Shown here: in pieces, positions 10,639 to 19,710 of the stretch
How the letters are laid out: the number at the start of each line of letters is the position of its first letter
Position numbering within the stretch: the stretch's first letter is position 1
Made by a program: the position numbers and the translations under genes
The notes under the pieces: generated by a model
The model's database searches: none
What the model saw: the letters and a program-made list of their open reading frames with translations, nothing else
Told to the model about the DNA's origin: nothing
NCBI GenBank assembly: GCA_942491665.1
Contig: CALOBR010000016.1
Span: forward strand, 62,001-126,000
Source: CAVQGZ01 sp942491665
GTDB taxonomy: Bacteria; Actinomycetota; Actinomycetes; Jiangellales; Jiangellaceae
Length of the DNA stretch: 64,000 bases
Direction: 5' to 3'

Positions 10639-10665
10639 GACGAGCAGCCCCATTGTGCCGCAGAC

Positions 10666-11352
10666 TTAGACGGGGAGGGGGCCCTCCGGCCCGTCCCGGC
10701 GATCGTGGGCGCTCGGGCGTACCCCCGGGTCGTCCAGCAACAGCATCATGGCCTCGGGGTCGCGCTCGGCCAGCTCGGCGAGCATCACGCCGCGGCGCTC
10801 GGCCAGCTCTGCCTTGCGCACGGGGTCGGTCTCGTCGCGCACTCGCGCCGCGCTGGCCTGCAGCTCACCGACGATGTCCGGGACGCTCCGGAGCTTCGGC
10901 GTGCTCGGGCGGGGCGGGAGGGGGGTGTTGGCGCCGAGTGCCACCAGGGTGGTCGGCCTCGTGAGCACCACCAGCAGACCCCCGAACAGCACGACGAGCG
11001 TCGAGACAAACCCGCTGCCGACGAGGACGGTGACGGCACCGAGCAGGCCCCCGTGGGCCACCACTCCGAAGCCCGCTGCCCGCAGCACAGAGCCGCGCCG
11101 CACCGAGCCCGGCTCGTGCGCCTCCGCTGAGGCGTTGCGAGCGACCGCGGCAACCATGCACAACCCGGCCATGAACAGGGCTCCGCCGACCAAGGCGGCC
11201 ACGCCGGAGTCCATCGCCACCGCGAGGTAGGCCCAGCCGGCGAGCGCACCAACGCCCAGCCACCAGGCTCGGTTCAGCACATGAGTGACCCGAGCGGCAG
11301 CAACAGTGGCCAGCAGCGACGGTGTCGGTGGCGGCTGCGAGGCGTCGTCCAT
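10666..11352 (-). CDS. Membrane protein of unknown function with a charged C-terminal tail
   Basis: 228 aa from ATG 11352; the long open frame upstream of this is antisense to the next gene. About four hydrophobic helices lie in the first 135 residues (for example WWLGVGALAGWAYLAV and FVSTLVVLFGGLLVVL). A cytoplasmic tail follows, containing a helical stretch (VGELQASAARVRDET) rich in Arg/Glu that could form a coiled coil. I recognise no family. It is a single gene, divergent from the hemerythrin-like gene at 11482. Confidence 0.65.
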   Translation of the reverse strand: MDDASQPPPTPSLLATVAAARVTHVLNRAWWLGVGALAGWAYLAVAMDSGVAALVGGALFMAGLCMVAAVARNASAEAHEPGSVRRGSVLRAAGFGVVAHGGLLGAVTVLVGSGFVSTLVVLFGGLLVVLTRPTTLVALGANTPLPPRPSTPKLRSVPDIVGELQASAARVRDETDPVRKAELAERRGVMLAELAERDPEAMMLLLDDPGVRPSAHDRRDGPEGPLPV

Positions 11353-11481
11353 GCCCACGACTGTGACGCAGCCGCACCAAGATCGCACGCCGAATCCCGG
11401 GGGCCGATGCACACAGGCCGTGGCGATGTCGGCCGTCCGGTGGCCCTTGACATCACCACAGGCTCCGGTAGGAACGACGGC

Positions 11482-11940
11482 ATGACGGATGCCTTTCCCG
11501 CGATCCCGCCCGATGGTCCCCTCGAGCCGATCAGGGCGCGCCGCGAGGCCCTTGAGTCGGCAGCCGCTGAGCTGGAGCACTCGCTGGCGGCAGCGTCGGC
11601 CGCCCCGGCCTGGCGCGAGGGTGTCCGATCGGCTCTCGAGACGGTCACCGAGGCGATGGAGATGCACCTGGCCGGGGTGGACTCCGACACCGGCATCCCT
11701 GCGTCGGTGAGCGCCGCCGACCCCCGGCTCAGCGGCCCGGCGAGCCGTCTCGACGACGAGCACGCCGAGCTGACCGAGCGACTTGCCGCGGTGACGCACA
11801 TAGCCAGCGACGACCAGGTCACGCCGCACGGCGTCCAGGCGGCCGGCGCCAAGCTCGTCGTGCAGCTCAGAAGCCATGTGCACCACGCGCACGACCTGCT
11901 GTACGACGCGATGGAGTCCGAGCTCGGCGGCAGCGACTGA
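11482..11940 (+). CDS. Hemerythrin-like / helical-bundle cytosolic protein
   Basis: 152 aa from ATG 11482, with AGGA about 8 nt upstream. The protein is almost all helix. His/Glu/Asp residues are spaced as in hemerythrin-type four-helix bundles: EMHLAGVD, LDDEHAELTERL and RSHVHHAHDLLYDAME. Such proteins bind a di-iron centre and sense oxygen or handle iron or reactive nitrogen. The full ligand set cannot be confirmed by eye, so the assignment is tentative. It is monocistronic and convergent with the helicase gene 13 bp away. Confidence 0.5.
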   Translation: MTDAFPAIPPDGPLEPIRARREALESAAAELEHSLAAASAAPAWREGVRSALETVTEAMEMHLAGVDSDTGIPASVSAADPRLSGPASRLDDEHAELTERLAAVTHIASDDQVTPHGVQAAGAKLVVQLRSHVHHAHDLLYDAMESELGGSD

Positions 11941-11953
11941 CCGGTCCCGGCAG

Positions 11954-13738
11954 TCAGGCGCGGTCGCGTCGCACCGAGGGACGCCTACCACGCAGGGTGG
12001 TGCGCCGCAGCGCCGAGATGACCTCGTCGACCTTGTCAGCGGGCACCTCGACGAGGGAGAACTTCTCGAAGATCTCGATGGCTCCGATGTCGCGGCCGCG
12101 CAAGCTCGACTCGTTGGCGATGGCCCCGACGAGGTCGTTGGGACGCACGTTGGACTGGCGCCCGGCCCCCACGAAGATGCGCTCGCCGTCAGTGAGCCGC
12201 GCCGCCGGAGATGCGCTGCCGGCACCCCGTCCGCCTTGCCGTCGATCCCCACCCCCCACGCCCGAGCGCTGGGGCGGCCCGCTGGACTGACGGGGCGTGC
12301 GTGCCTCGGGGATCTCGACGTCGTCGTCAGACTCCCCGCCGATCGACTCGTGCGCCAGCTTGACCGCGGCCAGCGCTACGTCCACCACGTCGAACTCGTC
12401 GCTCAGCGACTCCACGACCACCCGAAAGCGCTCGTGGTCGTCGGCCAGCAGCGCTTCGCGCAACGACGCCCGAGTGAGCTCGAGGCGACGCTGGCGCAGG
12501 TCGGCGACCGTGGGGACGCTCTCTCGCTGCAGCTTGGTGCCGGTCGCCCGCTCGATGGCGCCCACCATGCGGTGCTCGCGCGGCTCGGCCAGAGTGATGG
12601 CCACCCCTTCACGCCCGGCGCGCCCCACCCGCCCAATGCGGTGGACGTAGGCCTCCGGCGCCGCGGGCACGTCGTAGTTCACGACGTGCGTGAGCTGGTC
12701 GATGTCGAGCCCGCGGGCAGCGACGTCGGTGGCGACCAGCAGCTCGCTGGACCCCTGCCGCAGCCGCCCCATCACCCGGTCACGCTGGTCTTGGGTGAGC
12801 CCGCCGTGCAGGGCCTCGGCGCGGTAGCCCCGTCCGTTCAAGGTGACCGTCAAGGTGTCGACCTCCGCACGGGTGCGGCAGAAGACGATCGTCGCGTCGG
12901 GGGCCTCGACGTCGAGCAGACGGCCCAGCGCTGCGGACTTGAACTGGCGCGGCACGAAGTAGACCGTCTGGCGCACCTTCGGCGCCTCGCCGGCCGCCGG
13001 CTTCTCGCGGCCGAGAGCTACCCGCACCGGGTCACTCAGGTGCGCCTGGGCGAGCCGCTCGATGCGCTTGGGCATCGTGGCGGAGAACAGCACGGTCTGC
13101 CGCTGCGCAGGTGTCTGGTCGAGGATCGCCTCGATGTCTTCGGCGAACCCCATGTCGAGCATCTCGTCGGCCTCGTCGAGGACGACGGTGTGCACGGAGT
13201 CGAGGCGCAACGGGCCGCGCTCCATCAGATCCAGGGCCCGGCCCGGCGTGGCGACCACGATGTCGACCCCATCGGACAGGCTGCGAATCTGGCGACCCAT
13301 CGGCGCGCCGCCGTAGACCGGAAGCACGCGCGCGCCGATGCGCTGCCCGTACCGGTGCGTCGCCTCGCTGACCTGCACGGCCAGCTCACGGGTCGGCACG
13401 AGCACCAGCCCGACAGGACCGCCACGACCCGAACGCCGCCCGAGCCGGTGCAGCATCGGCAGGGCGAACGCGGCTGTCTTCCCGGTGCCGGTGGCCGCCT
13501 GGCCGAGCAGGTCGCGCCCGGCGACGACGTGCGGCACCGCCTCGCGCTGGATCGGCGTCGGCTCCTCGTACCCCAGGGCGGCGAGCGTCGCAACGAGCTC
13601 GTCGGCGAGACCGAGGTCGGCGAACCCCACTGTCGCCTCGCCGGCGGTGTCCTCGGCGGAGGACACGTGGCCCGCGGTCTCGCCGTCGCGGCGAGCCGAG
13701 TCATCCAGGCCGGACGAGGGGTTCGGGTCGTCGCTCAT
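11954..13738 (-). CDS. DEAD-box RNA helicase with DbpA-type RNA-binding tail
   Basis: 594 aa from ATG 13738. The Q motif region (GYEEPTPIQ), motif I ATGTGKT, motif II VLDEADEMLD, motif III SAT, and motifs V/VI ATDVAARGLDIDQ and HRIGRVGRAGREG are all present. A linker of about 100 aa leads to a C-terminal domain (about 510-590: GERIFVGAGRQSNVRPNDLV) resembling the DbpA/CsdA RNA-binding fold, and an Arg-rich end. It unwinds RNA using ATP, probably in ribosome assembly or cold adaptation. The closest named class is DeaD/CsdA. Confidence 0.93.
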   Translation of the reverse strand: MSDDPNPSSGLDDSARRDGETAGHVSSAEDTAGEATVGFADLGLADELVATLAALGYEEPTPIQREAVPHVVAGRDLLGQAATGTGKTAAFALPMLHRLGRRSGRGGPVGLVLVPTRELAVQVSEATHRYGQRIGARVLPVYGGAPMGRQIRSLSDGVDIVVATPGRALDLMERGPLRLDSVHTVVLDEADEMLDMGFAEDIEAILDQTPAQRQTVLFSATMPKRIERLAQAHLSDPVRVALGREKPAAGEAPKVRQTVYFVPRQFKSAALGRLLDVEAPDATIVFCRTRAEVDTLTVTLNGRGYRAEALHGGLTQDQRDRVMGRLRQGSSELLVATDVAARGLDIDQLTHVVNYDVPAAPEAYVHRIGRVGRAGREGVAITLAEPREHRMVGAIERATGTKLQRESVPTVADLRQRRLELTRASLREALLADDHERFRVVVESLSDEFDVVDVALAAVKLAHESIGGESDDDVEIPEARTPRQSSGPPQRSGVGGGDRRQGGRGAGSASPAARLTDGERIFVGAGRQSNVRPNDLVGAIANESSLRGRDIGAIEIFEKFSLVEVPADKVDEVISALRRTTLRGRRPSVRRDRA

Positions 13739-13785
13739 CGGGCCATCATGTCCGACGCCGCCGCCGTCCCCGCTACCGTCCCGCC

Positions 13786-14577
13786 ATGAGCGTGGGTCCG
13801 TTCACCCTGAGCGTGGACTGCGGCGGTACCGGACTGAAGTGCCTGGTGCTCGACCGCGAGGGCGTCGCGGTCTCCGAACGGGTCCGCATCGCCACTCCCT
13901 ACCCCTGCCCGCCGGCGCTGCTGGCAGACACGCTGCGTCAAATGGCGCAGCAGACGGGCGTGGAGTTCGACCGAGTCTCCGTCGGGATGCCCGGTCTGGT
14001 GCGCCGCGGGCTGGTGCGTTGGACTCCGCACTACGTCACCGAGTCAGGCCCCTTCAGCCCGGTGCGCTCCGACCTGGCCATGCAGTGGGAGAACCTCGAC
14101 GTGCGGGCTCTGCTCGAGTCGACGTTCGAGCGCCCGACGCTGGTCGTCAACGACGCCGAGCTGGCCGGCCTGTCGGTGATCACTGGGCACGGGTACGAGG
14201 TGATGCTGACCCTGGGCACCGGGCTCGGGTTCGCGCACTACTCCGAGGGTGCGTTGCTGCCCAAGATCGAGGTGTCGGCCACCCCGTTCCGCAAAGGCCA
14301 GTCGTTCGACGAGCGGCTCGGCAACCACGCCCGGCGAGCGAGGGGCACCAAGGCGTGGAGCAAGGACGTGCAGCGGGGCCTGGATCGGCTGTTCGCGGTC
14401 TACTCCTGGGACCGGGCCTACCTCGGCGGCGGCGGCGCCAAGCACCTGGCCCGGCGACGGGTGGACGAGTGGGTCACTGTCGTCGACAACACGGCGGGCA
14501 TCAAGGGTGGGGTGCGGTTGTGGGACGACCAGAACGCGCACGACGCCGCGCGGCCGTTGCGCCCGGCCGACTCCTAG
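13786..14577 (+). CDS. ROK-family glucokinase, polyphosphate glucokinase type
   Basis: 263 aa from ATG 13786. The N-terminal phosphate loop SVDCGGTGLKCLVLD, the sugar-binding VVNDAELAG and the TLGTGLGFA segment define an actin-fold sugar kinase. No CxCG zinc cluster is seen, and the length and GGTGLK form are close to actinobacterial polyphosphate glucokinases (PpgK), which phosphorylate glucose with polyphosphate or ATP. It would supply glucose 6-phosphate from the glucose set free by the GH65 enzyme. The phosphoryl donor cannot be decided from the sequence. Confidence 0.75.
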   Translation: MSVGPFTLSVDCGGTGLKCLVLDREGVAVSERVRIATPYPCPPALLADTLRQMAQQTGVEFDRVSVGMPGLVRRGLVRWTPHYVTESGPFSPVRSDLAMQWENLDVRALLESTFERPTLVVNDAELAGLSVITGHGYEVMLTLGTGLGFAHYSEGALLPKIEVSATPFRKGQSFDERLGNHARRARGTKAWSKDVQRGLDRLFAVYSWDRAYLGGGGAKHLARRRVDEWVTVVDNTAGIKGGVRLWDDQNAHDAARPLRPADS

Positions 14578-14585
14578 CCCATGCC

Positions 14586-15410
14586 TCACGAACGGACGGC
14601 GACGTCCCACCGGCGATTGGCCAGCGACGGGTTGACCTCGCGCACCGCCTGGATGCGGGACCGCTCGACCTGCGCCACCACCGAGCCGTCGGCCTCGTCC
14701 AGCTCGGCCACCACCTCACCCATCGGGTCGACCAGCCGCGTGAGGCCGCAGTAGCGCTCCCCCGACTTGGCGACCCCAGCCACGTAGACCGTGTTCTCGA
14801 TCGCCCGGGCGGCGAGCAGCGTGGCCCAGTGGTGCTGCTTGCCGGGGCCGCGCAGCCAGGCGGACGGCACCAGCAGCAGCTCGGCCCCACCGTCGACCAG
14901 GGCGCGAGCCTGCTCCGGAAATCGCAGGTCGTAGCAGGTCATCAGCCCCACCGTCGCCGGCGGCGCGTCGCCGACCGGCACCGTCACCGTCACCGCGACC
15001 GGGTCGCCGGCGCTGAGCAGGTCGGACTCCCGGTAGCCGAAGGCGTCGTAGAGGTGTGCCTTGCGGTAGGTGGCCACGAGCCCGGCCCCCGGCGCCACGG
15101 CGACGAGCGTGTTGAACGGCAGCCCCGCCGACCCATGGCCGGGGGGCTGCTCGAACATGCCACCCACGACCACCGCGCCCGACTCGTCGGCCAGCCCGGC
15201 CAGCCCCTGGACGAACGGCCCGTCCAGGGGCTCGGCGACCTCGGCCAGCGGGGTCGCCCCGCCGCCGAAGTCGGCCTGCACCGCCTCGGGCAGCACGATC
15301 AGGTCGAGCGGACCGGCGGCCTCCCGGCCGGCTGCCACCGCTTCGGCTATGGCGACCCGATTCTGCGCCGGGTCGGCGCCGGTCGTGACCTGGACGAGAA
15401 GAACGCGCAC
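14586..15410 (-). CDS. Carbon-nitrogen hydrolase (nitrilase superfamily)
   Basis: 274 aa from GTG 15410, which overlaps the TAG stop of the upstream SDR gene (TAGTG). The catalytic triad Glu-Lys-Cys is visible: Glu in IVLPEAVQ, Lys in YRKAHLYDAFG and Cys in LMTCYDLRFPE. The form is that of omega-amidase/deaminated-glutathione amidase-like members (Nit1/YafV type), which hydrolyse small amides in the cytosol. The substrate is not predictable. Confidence 0.88.
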   Translation of the reverse strand: MRVLLVQVTTGADPAQNRVAIAEAVAAGREAAGPLDLIVLPEAVQADFGGGATPLAEVAEPLDGPFVQGLAGLADESGAVVVGGMFEQPPGHGSAGLPFNTLVAVAPGAGLVATYRKAHLYDAFGYRESDLLSAGDPVAVTVTVPVGDAPPATVGLMTCYDLRFPEQARALVDGGAELLLVPSAWLRGPGKQHHWATLLAARAIENTVYVAGVAKSGERYCGLTRLVDPMGEVVAELDEADGSVVAQVERSRIQAVREVNPSLANRRWDVAVRS

Positions 15411-16174
15411 TAGGCCCGCCCGGCCCCGCCGTCGACGTAGAGCACCTGCCCGGTGATGAACCCCGCGCCCTCGGAGGCGAAGAACGCAACCGCGTTCGCC
15501 ACGTCCTCAGGCTCCCCGACACGCCGAACGGGGGTGCCGGCGGCGACGTTCTTCTGGAAGTCGTCGAACGAGACCCCGATGCGGTCAGCCGTCTGCTTCG
15601 TCATGGCCGAGGAGATGAACCCCGGCGCGATCGCGTTCGCCGTGATCCCGAACGGCCCGAGCTCGAGGGCCAACGTCTTGGTGAACCCCCGGATGCCCGC
15701 CTTCGCCGCGGAGTAGTTGGCCTGGCCGCGGTTGCCGTCCCCGGCGATGGACGACAGGTTGACGATGCGTCCGTACGTGTTCGCCACCATGTGCTTCTGG
15801 GCCGTCTGGGAGCACAGGAATGCGCCCTTGAGGTGCACGTTCATCACCACATCCCAGTCATCGTCGGTCATCTTGAACAGCATGTTGTCGCGGATGAGGC
15901 CGGCGTTGTTGACCAGGACGTCGAGACGTCCGAACTGCTCGACAACCGTGGCGATCCCCGCCTCGACCTGGTCGCGGTCAGCGACGTCCATGCCTACAGC
16001 CATCGCTCGCCCGCCGTCGGCCTCGATGGCCGCCACGATGTCCGCGCACGCGTCAGCAGACAGGTCGCAGACCGCCACCGCCATGCCGTCATCAGCCAGC
16101 CGCTGGGCCGTTGCTGCACCGATTCCTCGCGCCGCGCCGGTGACCACCGCTACCCGGACAGTGTTGGTGTCCAT
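15410..16174 (-). CDS. Short-chain dehydrogenase, FabG/PhaB-like 3-ketoacyl reductase
   Basis: 254 aa from ATG 16174, with GAGAGGAAGGG just upstream. Classical SDR: the TGAARGIG nucleotide loop near residue 12, NNAG, the catalytic Ser in IVNLSSIAG, and YSAAKAGIRGFTK carrying Tyr/Lys. The C-terminus FITGQVLYVDGGAG is typical of 3-oxoacyl-ACP or acetoacetyl-CoA reductases using NADPH. It is translationally coupled to the nitrilase-family gene behind it and divergent from the K+ channel gene. Confidence 0.85.
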   Translation of the reverse strand: MDTNTVRVAVVTGAARGIGAATAQRLADDGMAVAVCDLSADACADIVAAIEADGGRAMAVGMDVADRDQVEAGIATVVEQFGRLDVLVNNAGLIRDNMLFKMTDDDWDVVMNVHLKGAFLCSQTAQKHMVANTYGRIVNLSSIAGDGNRGQANYSAAKAGIRGFTKTLALELGPFGITANAIAPGFISSAMTKQTADRIGVSFDDFQKNVAAGTPVRRVGEPEDVANAVAFFASEGAGFITGQVLYVDGGAGRA

Positions 16175-16242
16175 ACCCTTCCTCTCGTGATCGACGTGCG
16201 ACGCCGCCGAGCCTCGGCGGTCGCCACTGGGAGCCGACGACG

Positions 16243-17316
16243 ATGAGCGCACAGATTCCGCTCACCGAGTCGCAGGCACCCAGTGGCACCATCTTGCTCG
16301 GTCGGCGCAACGCCAGTCCCTTCCGGGCCATCGGAATTCGCGTGGCGGTCGCGTTGGCCGTGCTCGCGGCGGTCGTCGCCATCGTCTACCTCGACCGTGA
16401 CGGCTACGTCGACAACTACGACGGGTCCGTCAGCCTGCTCGACGCGCTGTACTACTCGACCGTCACACTGTCGACCACCGGCTACGGCGACATCGCCCCG
16501 ATCACCGACGCCGCGCGGCTGGTCAACGTCGTGGTCATCACGCCGTTGCGCATCTTGTTCCTGATCGTCCTGGTCGGGACCACCCTCGAGGCCCTGACCT
16601 TCCGCAGCCGCGAGGCGTGGCGCACCGACCGCTGGAGGAACAGCGTGGAGAACCACTACGTGATGATCGGCTACGGCGTGAAAGGACGCAGCGCCGTCGG
16701 CACCCTGATCGCCAACGGTGTCGCCCGCTCGAAGATCGTCGTCGTCGACCCGATGCAGACCAACATCGCCGAGGCCAACGAGGACGGGCTGGTCGGCGTG
16801 GTCGGCGACGCGACGCGCTCGGACGTGCTGCGCCGCGCCCAGGTCGAGCGGGCCGCGACCGTCGTGATCGCCCCTGAGCGAGACGACACCGCCGTCCTCG
16901 TGACGCTGACAGCCCGCAGCCTCAACCCGGACGCGACAATCATCGTGTCGGTGCGCGAGGAGGAGAACGCCGCGATCATCAAGCACAGCGGCGCCAACTC
17001 GGTGATCACCTCGTCGGACTCGGTCGGCCGATTGCTGGGCATGGCCGCCGTGAGCCCCAACCTGTCGGGCGTGCTCGAAGACCTGCTGTCGAGCGGGGAG
17101 GGCCTTGAGGTCGCCGAACGACGCGTGCTGCCGCGCGAGGAGGGCCGCACGCCGTGGCAGCTGGACGAGCCCGTGCTCGCCGTCGTGCGCGACGACAAAG
17201 TGGTGCCCTACTACTCCCCGGCCGTCGGCCACCTGGTGCGCGAAGACCGCATCATCGTCGTCCGGCCGGCTGAAGAGCTGCTCTGGGCGAAGAAGGTCGC
17301 CCCCGAGGACGACTGA
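16243..17316 (+). CDS. Two-helix potassium channel with RCK (TrkA-N/TrkA-C) domains
   Basis: 357 aa from ATG 16243. Two membrane helices (about 31-49 and 88-108) flank a pore loop with the K+ selectivity filter TTGYGDIAP near residue 80. A Rossmann RCK domain follows (VMIGYGVKGRSAVGTLI), with acidic D in VVVDPM at the end of the second strand, and a TrkA-C-like end. This is the architecture of ligand-gated MthK/Kch-type channels. An NAD or Ca2+ ligand cannot be assigned. Confidence 0.92.
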   Translation: MSAQIPLTESQAPSGTILLGRRNASPFRAIGIRVAVALAVLAAVVAIVYLDRDGYVDNYDGSVSLLDALYYSTVTLSTTGYGDIAPITDAARLVNVVVITPLRILFLIVLVGTTLEALTFRSREAWRTDRWRNSVENHYVMIGYGVKGRSAVGTLIANGVARSKIVVVDPMQTNIAEANEDGLVGVVGDATRSDVLRRAQVERAATVVIAPERDDTAVLVTLTARSLNPDATIIVSVREEENAAIIKHSGANSVITSSDSVGRLLGMAAVSPNLSGVLEDLLSSGEGLEVAERRVLPREEGRTPWQLDEPVLAVVRDDKVVPYYSPAVGHLVREDRIIVVRPAEELLWAKKVAPEDD

Positions 17317-17370
17317 GCCGCCCGACGAGCACGCCCGCTACGCCTCCCTCGCTGCGCCTACTCTGCTGGG

Positions 17371-18351
17371 GTGCTGGCGATCACTCAGGAGCAACCAGGC
17401 GGTCCCGAGACGCTGGCCTGGCGTGAGGTGGACGACCCGACCCCCGGTGCGGGCGAGGTCGTCCTCGACGTCGTCGCGAGCGCGGTCAACCGAGCCGACG
17501 TGCTGCAGCGCCAGGGCCGCTACCCCACTCCCGCGGGAGCCTCGCCCTACCTCGGGCTGGAGTGCTCAGGCACGGTGCGCTCCCTCGGCCCGGGTGTGAG
17601 CGGATGGGCGGTGGGAGACACCGCATGCGCCCTGCTGGCCGGCGGCGGGTACGCCGAGCAGGTGGCCGTGCCGGTCGAGACGCTGCTGCCCATCCCGGAC
17701 GGTGTCGACCTGGTGACCGCCGGCGCTCTGCCCGAGGTCGCCTGCACCGTGTGGTCGAACCTGGTCATGACCGCGGGGCTGCAGGACGGCCAGACCGTCC
17801 TTCTGCACGGCGGGTCGAGCGGGATCGGCACGATGGCGATTCAGGTGTGCCGCGCCCTGGGCGCTCGGGTCGCGGTGACCGCAGGAAGCACCGCCAAGCT
17901 GGACGCCTGCCGCGACCTGGGTGCCGAAATGCTCATCAACTACCGCGAGGTCGACTTCGGCGACGCTCTGCGCGACGCCACGCAGGGCCGCGGCGCCGAC
18001 GTGATCCTCGACGTCGTCGGCGGGCCCTATCTCGCCCGCAACGTCGACGCGCTGGCCACCGGTGGTCGGCTGGTGATCATCGGGATGCAGGGCGGCGTCA
18101 AGGCCGAGATCAACCTCGGGCTGCTGCTGGCCAAGCGAGCCGGCGTGATCGGGACGACGCTGCGCGCGCGCCCCCTCGCGGAGAAGGCCGCCATAGTCAC
18201 GGCCGTCCGCGAGAACGTGTGGCCGATGATTGCCGACGGCCGCGTGCGGCCCGTCGTCCACACGGTGCTGCCGATTGCGCAGGCAGCGGCTGGGCACGCG
18301 CTGATGGAGAGCAGCGCCCACATCGGCAAGATCGTCCTTCAGGTCAGGTGA
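17371..18351 (+). CDS. NAD(P)H:quinone oxidoreductase (zinc-free MDR, PIG3-like)
   Basis: 326 aa from GTG 17371. The GroES-like N-terminal domain contains NRADVLQRQGRYPTPAGASP, the TP53I3/PIG3-type signature. The nucleotide-binding domain carries LLHGGSSGIGTMAIQ, and the end reads HIGKIVLQV. No zinc ligands are present. The family reduces quinones using NADPH. It precedes bpa with 46 bp between, so co-transcription is possible. Confidence 0.88.
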   Translation: MLAITQEQPGGPETLAWREVDDPTPGAGEVVLDVVASAVNRADVLQRQGRYPTPAGASPYLGLECSGTVRSLGPGVSGWAVGDTACALLAGGGYAEQVAVPVETLLPIPDGVDLVTAGALPEVACTVWSNLVMTAGLQDGQTVLLHGGSSGIGTMAIQVCRALGARVAVTAGSTAKLDACRDLGAEMLINYREVDFGDALRDATQGRGADVILDVVGGPYLARNVDALATGGRLVIIGMQGGVKAEINLGLLLAKRAGVIGTTLRARPLAEKAAIVTAVRENVWPMIADGRVRPVVHTVLPIAQAAAGHALMESSAHIGKIVLQVR

Positions 18352-18397
18352 CCCGCCCGCCGTTGTGGTCCATCACGTCGTTGGGGAGGATGCCGCC

Positions 18398-18964
18398 ATG
18401 ACCGACGAGCAGCCGACCAGTCCCATGGACCCCGCCGCACGTGTCGTCGTCGTCGGCCCCGGGGCGATGGCCAGCGAGGCGCCGGCCGACGAGGACGGCG
18501 AGCAGCGCGGGTCGGTCACCGACCTTGTCGAGCAGCCCGCCAAGGTGATGCGAATCGGCACGATGATCAAGCAGCTTCTGGACGAGGTGAAGTCGGCGCC
18601 CTTGGACGAGGCCAGCCGTCGCCGCCTTCAACAGATCCACCACGCGTCCATCGCCGAGCTCGAGGACGGCCTCGCGCCTGAGCTGGTCGACGAGCTCGAG
18701 CGGCTCTCGCTTCCGTTCGTCGAGGACGAGGTGCCCACCGACGCTGAGCTGCGCATCGCGCAGGCCCAGCTCGTAGGGTGGCTCGAGGGGCTGTTCCATG
18801 GCATCCAGACCGCACTCTTCGCCCAGCAGATGGCTGCCCGCGCCCAGCTGGAGCAGATGCGTCGTGCGCTGCCTGCTGGTGCCGAAGGCCAGGGCCAGCA
18901 GGCGGATGGGGCTGACGGCAAGGGCGAGGAGCGTCCGCACCTCGGCAGCGGCATGTACCTGTAG
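18398..18964 (+). CDS. bpa: Bacterial proteasome activator (Bpa/PafE)
   Basis: 188 aa from ATG 18398, with GGGGAGGA 6 nt upstream. The disordered acidic N-terminus and the conserved helical core (VEQPAKVMRIGTMIKQLLD, then LVDELERLSLPF and AQAQLVGWLEGLFHGIQ) match DUF2587/Bpa. Bpa forms a dodecameric ring that opens the 20S proteasome without ATP. The C-terminus ends GMYL; the mycobacterial docking motif is GQYL, so the terminal Tyr-Leu is kept but Gln is replaced. No proteasome core genes lie in this window. Confidence 0.93.
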   Translation: MTDEQPTSPMDPAARVVVVGPGAMASEAPADEDGEQRGSVTDLVEQPAKVMRIGTMIKQLLDEVKSAPLDEASRRRLQQIHHASIAELEDGLAPELVDELERLSLPFVEDEVPTDAELRIAQAQLVGWLEGLFHGIQTALFAQQMAARAQLEQMRRALPAGAEGQGQQADGADGKGEERPHLGSGMYL

Positions 18965-18988
18965 CCCGCGGTTCACCGGTAGCTGCTC

Positions 18989-19360
18989 ATGCCCCGCTGG
19001 CCGTGGCGACGCACCTCGGCGTCCGACCCCCTGGGGACGGGGCTGTGGCGTCGCTGCTACGCCGACTGCGCCACGGCAGCACGGGCGTCGCCGGCGCTCG
19101 ACCCGCTGCTCGCCCAGGTGCGCGCGATGGCCGAGGCCAACCACACGCGATGGCCGAGCGACTCGCTGGACGTGCCGTCCGACTCCGCCGGTCGCGCGGC
19201 GTACGAGCACCTACGCCAGGTGCAGATGGCGTTTCGCGAGTCGGCCTACCGCGCCCGGATGGCTGCCGTGGCGACCTGCCCGGACGACCGTCTGCGCCAG
19301 CAGGTCCTCGGTCAGACCGCGGTGGCCGAGGCTGTTCGCCGGCTAGGCTCCGATATCTGA
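18989..19360 (+). CDS. Conserved small cytosolic protein, function unknown
   Basis: 123 aa from ATG 18989. The N-terminus is rich in Trp and Arg (MPRWPWRR), and the rest is predicted helical with three Cys (RCYADCAT and ATCPDD). I recognise no domain. It lies 24 bp after bpa on the same strand, so it may be part of its transcript, and it is convergent with the acetyltransferase gene (2-bp gap). Codon use is like its neighbours, which supports a real gene. Confidence 0.6.
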   Translation: MPRWPWRRTSASDPLGTGLWRRCYADCATAARASPALDPLLAQVRAMAEANHTRWPSDSLDVPSDSAGRAAYEHLRQVQMAFRESAYRARMAAVATCPDDRLRQQVLGQTAVAEAVRRLGSDI

Positions 19361-19362
19361 GG

Positions 19363-19668
19363 TCAGGGCCCTGCCTTGCGCACGACCGCGTCGTACTCGC
19401 CCTCGTGCCGGCGCATGTAGCGCTCGATGAACGGGCAGTCGTTCACCACTGCGACGCCCTCGTCCAGCACGATCGCCAGTGTCTGTTTCACCAGCGTGGA
19501 GCCCACTCCCTGGCCCCCGTAGGCTCCATCGACCTCGGTGTGGTCGAGCGTCACGGACTCCGCTGTTCGGGTGTACTCGACCCAGCCGGCGAGCGCCCCG
19601 TCACCGGTACGGGCTTCGAAACGGCTCTTCTCGGTGTCGTCCACGACTGTCAGGTCCATCTCACCCAT
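19363..19668 (-). CDS. YjdJ/YidJ-type GNAT-like N-acetyltransferase
   Basis: 101 aa from ATG 19668 (an internal ATG at 19659 is an alternative). This is the small GNAT-fold family: LTVVDDTEKSRFEAR, LDHTEVDGAYGGQGVGSTLV (the acetyl-CoA loop Q-G-x-G-S), and CPFIERYMRRH near the end. Members are about 95-100 aa and probably acetylate small molecules or proteins. The long open frame upstream to 20850 is antisense to mshC and is not coding. Confidence 0.85.
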   Translation of the reverse strand: MGEMDLTVVDDTEKSRFEARTGDGALAGWVEYTRTAESVTLDHTEVDGAYGGQGVGSTLVKQTLAIVLDEGVAVVNDCPFIERYMRRHEGEYDAVVRKAGP

Positions 19669-19710
19669 GCTGGCATGGCTGGGCGTGGGATGCGTCCCTA
19701 GGCTGAGGGC

